DNA of 64,000 nucleotides from Thiolapillus brandeum (GTDB lineage: Bacteria; Pseudomonadota; Gammaproteobacteria; Chromatiales; Chromatiaceae): assembly GCF_000828615.1 (NCBI RefSeq), contig NZ_AP012273.1, forward strand, positions 1,860,001-1,924,000, in the 5' to 3' direction. This document shows, one piece after another, positions 58,321 to 64,000 of the stretch. The position numbers and the translations under genes are program-made. How positions within the stretch are numbered: the stretch's first letter is position 1; the number at the start of each line of letters is the position of its first letter. Below the pieces are notes generated by a model, which worked only from the letters and a program-made list of their open reading frames with translations, was not told where the DNA came from and ran no database searches.

Positions 58321-60585
58321 TCAGGCTTCTTCCTTCTGGTTCTCGAATTCAAACACCAGTTCTTCGTCCTTGAGGCGAACTCTTACATGCCCCCCCTGGT
58401 TCAGGCTGCCAAACAACAGTTCCTCCGCCAGGGGTTTCTTGATCTTCTCCTGAATCAGTCTCGCCATGGGACGGGCGCCCATCTTGGGGTCGTAGCCCCG
58501 CTCTGCCAGCCAGTGACGGGCATCCTCATCCACGCTGATGCTCACCTGCTTTTGTGACAACAGGTTTTCCAGCTCGAACAGGAATTTGTTTACCACCTTG
58601 TTGACATGTTCCAGAGACAGGGACTGGAACTGGATAACGGTATCCAGGCGATTGCGGAATTCCGGAGTGAACAGTTTGTTGATGGCCTCCATGCCGTCAG
58701 AACTGTGATCCTGGGAAGTAAAGCCGATGGAGCGACGGCTCATCTCCATGGCCCCGGCGTTGGTGGTCATAATGATTACGACATTGCGGAAATCCGCCTT
58801 GCGCCCGTTGTTGTCCGTGAGGGTGCCATGATCCATCACCTGCAACAGCAGGTTGAACACATCCGGGTGGGCCTTTTCAATCTCGTCCAGCAGTAGCACC
58901 GAATGAGGATGCTTGGTGATCTGCTCCGTAAGCAAGCCACCCTGATCGAATCCCACGTATCCCGGCGGTGCGCCAATGAGGCGGGATACGGCATGACGTT
59001 CCATGTACTCGGACATGTCGAAACGGATCAACTCCACCCCCAGAATCCGGGCCAACTGGCGGGTGACTTCAGTCTTGCCCACCCCCGTAGGTCCGGCAAA
59101 CAGGAAAGACCCCACAGGTTTGTGCTCATCCGTAAGCCCGGAACGGTTCATGCGAATGGCGGATGACAAAGCCTCTATGGCCGGATCCTGGCCGTACACC
59201 ACCATTTGCAGATCCCGGGTCAGATTGCGCAGAGCCTCGGTGTCCGAAGTGGATATTTTACGTTCGGGAATACGTGCGATATGCGCCACCACGGCTTCCA
59301 CTTCATCCACACCAATGTTGGATTGCCGCTTATCTTCCGCCGCCAGACGGGTGGCAGCACCCGCTTCATCGATGACATCGATGGCCTTGTCCGGCATGTG
59401 GCGGTCATTGATGTATTTGTCCGCCAGCTCCGCCGCAGCCTGCAGGGCAGCATCGCTATAAGTGACATCATGGTGTTTCTCGAAACGGCTTCGCAGACCC
59501 TTGAGGATTTCCACGGTTTCAGCAATTTCAGGTTCCAGGATGTCGATCTTCTGGAAACGCCGGTTCAGGGCGTGATCCTTCTCGAAAATTCCGCGAAACT
59601 CCTGATAAGTGGTGGATCCGATACAACGCAGCTCCCCTGAAGCCAGCATGGGCTTGATCAGATTGGAAGCATCCATGGTGCCGCCAGATGCTGCTCCTGC
59701 GCCAATAATTGTATGGATTTCGTCAATAAAAAGAATACTTTCCGGAATCTTCTTCAATTCCTTGAGAACTGCCTTGAGCCGTTTCTCGAACTCCCCCCGG
59801 TACTTGGTTCCAGCCACCAGCCCGCCCAGATCCAGGGAAAAAATGGTGGCATCCTGAAGTACTTCGGGAATGTCCCTGTCCACGATTTTCTTTGCCAAAC
59901 CCTCGGCAATGGCAGTCTTTCCCACGCCAGCTTCGCCAACCAGCAAGGGATTGTTCTTGCGCCGGCGACACAGTATCTGCACCGCCCGCTGCACCTCGTG
60001 CTCGCGGCCGATAAGAGGGTCCACCTTGCCCTCCCGGGCCAGGTCATTGAGATTCACCGTCCATGAATCCAGGGCGGAAGGTTTGGCCTCCGCCTCGCCT
60101 GCAGTTCCTGTCTGATCCCCGGCATCTCCTTCGGCATCCGCCTCGCCATCACTACTCTTGGCAACACCATGGGACAGATAGTTGACCACATCCAGCCGGG
60201 TGATTCCCTGCTGGTTGAGGAAATACACCGCCTGGGAGTCCTTTTCGCTGAAGATGGCCACCAGTACGTTGGCGCCGGTCACTTCCTTCCTGCCCGATGC
60301 CTGGACATGGAACACAGCCCGTTGCAACACCCGCTGAAAACCCACTGTGGGCTGAGCCTCCTGGTCCTGGCCTTCCGGCAGCACCGGGCAGTTGTCCTCG
60401 ATAAACTGGCGCACATTCTCCGCCAGCACATCCAGATCCGCGCCACAGGCCCGCAGCACGTCCACGGCGGAAGGATTGCCCAGCAAGGCCAGTAGCAGGT
60501 GTTCGATGGTGATGAACTCCTGACGTTTCCGGGTTGCCCGGACAAATGCCTGGTTCAGTACATATTCAAGTTCCTGGCTCAACAT
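58321..60585 (-). CDS. clpA: ATP-dependent Clp protease ATP-binding subunit ClpA
   Basis: A 754-residue Hsp100 unfoldase. Clp N domain (1-140), acidic linker (about 143-166), first AAA with Walker A GEAGVGKT (217-224), second AAA with GPTGVGKT around residue 500 and MSEYMERHAVSRLIGAPPGYVG. ClpP-binding IGL-like loop not sought. With ClpS it degrades N-degron substrates, including those made by Aat and Bpt in this window. Start MLSQELEYVLNQAF is as in E. coli; the longer frame is rejected. clpS lies 22 bases upstream. Confidence 0.97.
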   Translation of the reverse strand: MLSQELEYVLNQAFVRATRKRQEFITIEHLLLALLGNPSAVDVLRACGADLDVLAENVRQFIEDNCPVLPEGQDQEAQPTVGFQRVLQRAVFHVQASGRKEVTGANVLVAIFSEKDSQAVYFLNQQGITRLDVVNYLSHGVAKSSDGEADAEGDAGDQTGTAGEAEAKPSALDSWTVNLNDLAREGKVDPLIGREHEVQRAVQILCRRRKNNPLLVGEAGVGKTAIAEGLAKKIVDRDIPEVLQDATIFSLDLGGLVAGTKYRGEFEKRLKAVLKELKKIPESILFIDEIHTIIGAGAASGGTMDASNLIKPMLASGELRCIGSTTYQEFRGIFEKDHALNRRFQKIDILEPEIAETVEILKGLRSRFEKHHDVTYSDAALQAAAELADKYINDRHMPDKAIDVIDEAGAATRLAAEDKRQSNIGVDEVEAVVAHIARIPERKISTSDTEALRNLTRDLQMVVYGQDPAIEALSSAIRMNRSGLTDEHKPVGSFLFAGPTGVGKTEVTRQLARILGVELIRFDMSEYMERHAVSRLIGAPPGYVGFDQGGLLTEQITKHPHSVLLLDEIEKAHPDVFNLLLQVMDHGTLTDNNGRKADFRNVVIIMTTNAGAMEMSRRSIGFTSQDHSSDGMEAINKLFTPEFRNRLDTVIQFQSLSLEHVNKVVNKFLFELENLLSQKQVSISVDEDARHWLAERGYDPKMGARPMARLIQEKIKKPLAEELLFGSLNQGGHVRVRLKDEELVFEFENQKEEA

Positions 60586-60607
60586 GGGTCTTGGCCCTCC
60601 ATAGGGG

Positions 60608-60928
60608 TCACGCTTTCTCCATGGTACACAACAAAGGATGCTGTTTTTCCCTGGCATACTCGGTGACCTGAGCCACCTTGGTTTCTGCTATTTCCCGGGT
60701 AAAAACGCCACATATCCCGACACCACGGGTATGTACATGCAACATGACCTGGGTCGCCTTCTCCTCACTCATATGGAAATAACGGGTAAGAACATCAACC
60801 ACAAAGTCCATGGGCGTGTAGTCGTCATTGAGCAGCAGCACCTTGTACAAGGGCGGCTTCTTCAATTTTGGACGGCTTTCCTCGGTAGCAAGTTCCCCAT
60901 CACCGGGATTAATCTGTTCTTCACTCAT
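60608..60928 (-). CDS. clpS: ATP-dependent Clp protease adaptor ClpS
   Basis: A 106-residue adaptor that binds N-terminal Leu, Phe, Trp or Tyr and delivers the protein to ClpA. Conserved [16 protein letters not shown], the [22 protein letters not shown] block and Asp of the binding pocket are visible. Length and order clpS-clpA are the usual ones. Confidence 0.97.
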   Translation of the reverse strand: MSEEQINPGDGELATEESRPKLKKPPLYKVLLLNDDYTPMDFVVDVLTRYFHMSEEKATQVMLHVHTRGVGICGVFTREIAETKVAQVTEYAREKQHPLLCTMEKA

Positions 60929-60986
60929 CTTTGTTGACTACCAGCTTTTCAGTGAAGGCCGGGGACAACCCGACCTACGGACAATT

Positions 60987-63900
60987 TCAACCATCTACCC
61001 AAAGCCGGGCATTGCGGAACAGGCGCATCCATGGACCATCCTCACCCCATTCGTCCGGATACCAGGAGTTCTGCACTGTCCGGATCACCCGTTCAGGATG
61101 GGGCATCATGATGCTCACCCTGCCGTCATCAGTGGTTAGACCAGTAACTCCGCCAGGAGATCCATTGGGGTTCGCCGGATAGCGCTCGGCAACCTTGCCC
61201 CGGCTGTCCACAAATCGCAGGCTCACTCCTGTCCCTGCCTGGGCATCACCCCGGTACTCTGCCCGCCCCTCGCCATGGGCCACGGCAATAGGCATACGCG
61301 AACCCTGCATTCCCTGAAGCAGGATGGAAGACGATTCCAGCACTTCCACCATAGCCACTCGGGCTTCAAACTGCTCCGAGCGGTTACGCACAAAATGCGG
61401 CCAGTGGCTGGCACCGGGGATCAGCTCCTTGAGATTGGAAAGCATCTGGCAACCGTTGCACACCCCCAGGCTAAAGGTTTCTTCCCGCTCGAAGAAAGCC
61501 TGGAATTCATCCCGGGCGCGGCTATTGAAGAGGATGGACTTGGCCCAACCCTCCCCGGCCCCCAGTACGTCACCATAGCTGAAGCCTCCACAGGCCACCA
61601 GGCCACGGAAACGCTCCAGACGGGTTCTGCCACTGAGCAGGTCGGACATATGCACGTCCACACACTCGAATCCTGCCTTATGGAAGGCATAGGCCATCTC
61701 CTGCTGGCCGTTGACGCCCTGTTCACGCAGGATAGCGATCCTGGGGCGATTGATCTCCAGGTATGGCGCCGCAATATCCTCTTCAGGATCAAAGCTGAGA
61801 CGGGCATGCAATCCGGGATCCGTATCATCCGCCAGGGCTTCGAACTCTTCCTGCGCACAGTCAGGATTGTCACGCAGGGATTGCATGTGCAAAGTGGTTT
61901 CGGACCAGACCTGCTGCAGCTCAGCGCGGGTACGCTGCAGCACCACCTCATCTCCGCGCCGCAGAATGATTTCCTGATCCTCACGTACGCTGCCAAGGAC
62001 ATGGCTATGGCGCCCCAGGCCCGCGTCTTCCAGAGACTTGAATACATCATCGCAGTCGCAATGCCGTACCTGCAGAACCAGACCCAGTTCCTCGCTGAAC
62101 ACAGCGGCCAGGTCATCCGCATCCAGAGCATCGATATTGATATCCAGCCCACAACGCCCGGCGAAGGCCATTTCAGCCAGGGTAACCATGAGACCACCGT
62201 CGGAACGGTCATGCAGGGCCAGGATCAGGCCTTCGGCATTGAGTTCCTGCACCAGGTCGAAACAGCGTTTCAGCATGTCAGGATCATCCAGGTCCGGCCC
62301 CTCATGCCCCAGTTGCTGATACACCTGGGACAGGGCCGAAGCCCCCAGGCGATTGGCGCCCTTGCCCAGGTCGATGAGAATCAGATCCGTATCCCCCTGA
62401 TCCGTGCGCAGCTGGGGCGTAAGCACCCGGTTGACATCCGTGACGGGCGCAAACGCGCTGATGATCAGGGACAGAGGCGCCGCCATCTCCCGCGTTTCCC
62501 CCTCATGTTCCCAGACAGTCTTCATGGACATGGAATCCTTGCCCACAGGAATGGCGATACCCAGACGCGGACACAGCTCCATACCCACAGCCTGAACCGT
62601 ATCGAACAGCCGCGCATCCTCGTCCTGGTAACCGGCGGCAGCCATCCAGTTGGCGGACAGCTTGATGTCACCCATCCTGGCGATTGGCGCGGCCATGATG
62701 TTGGTAATCGCTTCCCCAATAGCCATGCGCCCCGAAGCAGGTGCGTCCAGCAAGGCCAGAGGGGTGCGCTCACCAATGGCCATAGCCTCACCGGCATCCC
62801 CTTCATAGTCGGCCAGGGTCACAGCCACATCCGCAACCGGCACCTGCCAGGGCCCCACCATCTGGTCGCGCACCACCATGCCGGTGATACTGCGGTCGCC
62901 AATGGTAATAAGGAAAGTCTTGCTGGCTACGGTAGGCAAGCGCAGCACCCGCTCCAGGGCATCCCCTACAGTCACGCCCTCCAGAGCCAGTTCGGGACGG
63001 GCAAAACTCTGGTGATGGGTGTCACGCACCATCTTGGGTGGCTTGCCGAACAGCAGGGGCATGGGCATATCGATGGGATTGTTCTCGAAGTGCGCATCCC
63101 CAAGGAGCAGATGCTCTTCATCCACCGCTTCACCGACGATGGCATAGGGACAGCGCTCCCGTTCACAGATGGCCTCGAATTCCTCCAGACGCCCGGCATC
63201 TATGGCCAGTACATAGCGCTCCTGGGATTCATTGCTCCAGATCTCCATGGGGGACATACCCGGATCATCACAAGGAATAGTGCGCAGTTCGAAGCGCCCT
63301 CCCAGGCCCGCATCATGCACCAGTTCCGGCAGGGCATTGGACAATCCACCCGCGCCCACATCATGGATGAACAGAATGGGGCTGTCTTCACCCCGGGCAC
63401 AACAATGATCGATAACCTCCTGGCAACGGCGCTCCATCTCCGGGTTGGCGCGCTGCACCGAAGCAAAATCCAGATCCTCTGCCGAAGCACCGGACGCCAT
63501 GGAAGAGGCCGCGCCTCCTCCCAGACCGATGAGCATGGCCGGGCCACCCAGTACTACCAGAGGAGAACCGGCGGGAAAACTGTTTTTCTCTACATGTTCC
63601 TCGCGAATATTGCCCAGGCCACCGGCGAGCATGATGGGCTTGTGGTAACCACGCAATTCCTGTCCCTGGGGGCCCGGCACCCTGGCTTCATAGGAGCGGA
63701 AGTAACCGCACAGATTGGGTCGGCCAAACTCGTTGTTGAAGGCGGCTGCGCCAATCGGCCCTTCGAGCATGATATCCAGGGCGGAAACGATACGCCCCGG
63801 CTTGCCAAAATCCTGTTCCCAGGGCTGCCCGGCCTGAGGAAGGCGCAGATTGGAAACGGAAAAACCACACAGGCCCGCCTTGGGTTTGGAACCCCGTCCG

Positions 63901-64000
63901 GTAGCACCTTCATCCCGGATCTCACCTCCGGAGCCCGTGGCCGCCCCGGGGTCCGGCGAGATGGCTGTAGGATGATTGTGGGTTTCCACCTTCATCAGGA
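60987..64000 (-). CDS. purL: Phosphoribosylformylglycinamidine synthase PurL (5' part outside window)
   Basis: The window holds about 1003 residues of the C-terminal part; the frame stays open to 64000, so about 290 N-terminal residues lie outside. It makes formylglycinamidine ribonucleotide from FGAR, glutamine and ATP in purine synthesis. Visible: [55 protein letters not shown], and the C-terminal glutamine amidotransferase domain with catalytic Cys in [10 protein letters not shown] and HPERV. The open Met seen at 63995 is internal, not the start. It ends 58 bases upstream of clpS on the same strand. Confidence 0.97.
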   Translation of the reverse strand, partial: LMKVETHNHPTAISPDPGAATGSGGEIRDEGATGRGSKPKAGLCGFSVSNLRLPQAGQPWEQDFGKPGRIVSALDIMLEGPIGAAAFNNEFGRPNLCGYFRSYEARVPGPQGQELRGYHKPIMLAGGLGNIREEHVEKNSFPAGSPLVVLGGPAMLIGLGGGAASSMASGASAEDLDFASVQRANPEMERRCQEVIDHCCARGEDSPILFIHDVGAGGLSNALPELVHDAGLGGRFELRTIPCDDPGMSPMEIWSNESQERYVLAIDAGRLEEFEAICERERCPYAIVGEAVDEEHLLLGDAHFENNPIDMPMPLLFGKPPKMVRDTHHQSFARPELALEGVTVGDALERVLRLPTVASKTFLITIGDRSITGMVVRDQMVGPWQVPVADVAVTLADYEGDAGEAMAIGERTPLALLDAPASGRMAIGEAITNIMAAPIARMGDIKLSANWMAAAGYQDEDARLFDTVQAVGMELCPRLGIAIPVGKDSMSMKTVWEHEGETREMAAPLSLIISAFAPVTDVNRVLTPQLRTDQGDTDLILIDLGKGANRLGASALSQVYQQLGHEGPDLDDPDMLKRCFDLVQELNAEGLILALHDRSDGGLMVTLAEMAFAGRCGLDINIDALDADDLAAVFSEELGLVLQVRHCDCDDVFKSLEDAGLGRHSHVLGSVREDQEIILRRGDEVVLQRTRAELQQVWSETTLHMQSLRDNPDCAQEEFEALADDTDPGLHARLSFDPEEDIAAPYLEINRPRIAILREQGVNGQQEMAYAFHKAGFECVDVHMSDLLSGRTRLERFRGLVACGGFSYGDVLGAGEGWAKSILFNSRARDEFQAFFEREETFSLGVCNGCQMLSNLKELIPGASHWPHFVRNRSEQFEARVAMVEVLESSSILLQGMQGSRMPIAVAHGEGRAEYRGDAQAGTGVSLRFVDSRGKVAERYPANPNGSPGGVTGLTTDDGRVSIMMPHPERVIRTVQNSWYPDEWGEDGPWMRLFRNARLWVDG

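Overview
The window looks like a chromosomal segment of a gammaproteobacterium with moderately high GC content. It holds about 55 densely packed genes, one tRNA, one insertion sequence and two families of small inverted-repeat elements. Protein families and gene order (carA-carB-greA ... yhbY/rlmE-ftsH-folP-glmM, dksA-gluQRS, clpS-clpA) are those of Gammaproteobacteria. A CbbY-type sugar-phosphate phosphatase and a predicted sortase-linked two-component system (PdsS/PdsR) hint at a marine or sulfur-oxidiser-like lineage, possibly autotrophic. That lineage guess is inference only.

Layout. 1-5.4 kb: membrane-lipid genes on the minus strand (two phospholipase-D/cardiolipin-synthase proteins, a patatin lipoprotein) and an MscS channel. 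5.5-8 kb: tRNA-Pro(GGG) with a terminator, then a trxB-aat-bpt operon joining thioredoxin reductase to both N-degron aminoacyl-transferases. 8-11.8 kb: alanine dehydrogenase and the PdsR/PdsS pair. 11.8-24.9 kb: a housekeeping block (glmM, folP, ftsH, rlmE | yhbY ... greA, carB, carA), split between yhbY and greA by an IS110-family, IS1111-like element with a long structured non-coding right end and by a TraB/GumN-like gene coupled to greA. 24.9-28.4 kb: trxC, cnoX, trmO and a small secreted protein, invaded by two mini-elements, one nested inside the other. 28.4-31.7 kb: a DUF1800-DUF1501 exported pair. 31.8-35.1 kb: an AmmeMemoRadiSam cluster (amrS <-> amrB-amrA) followed by a cytochrome b561-like protein. 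35-37.6 kb: aminotransferase, CbbY-like phosphatase and hemerythrin-like protein. 37.6-41 kb: a second copy of a mini-element, dksA, gluQRS, nhaA. 41-43.7 kb: moaA, a small membrane protein, DUF1499, a SprT-like protein. 43.5-46.1 kb: zwf-pgl-GIY-YIG. 46.2-48.5 kb: a large DUF1631 protein. 48.8-57.3 kb: a five-gene fatty-acid beta-oxidation operon (YiiX-like hydrolase, fadE, thiolase, fadJ-like, fadD-like). 57.3-64 kb: a DUF4124-glutaredoxin, infA, clpA, clpS and the 3' part of purL, which runs off the window.

Functional links. ClpA/ClpS and Aat/Bpt together make an N-degron degradation route. TrxB, TrxC and CnoX form a thiol-redox/chaperone group. The fad operon covers activation and the full beta-oxidation spiral. 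The strongest unusual signals are the mini-element that captured the stop codon of trmO, the nested element with clear target duplications, the structured IS right end, the uncharacterised AmmeMemoRadiSam-cytochrome cluster, the sortase two-component pair with no sortase beside it, and a YiiX-like hydrolase at the head of the fad operon.
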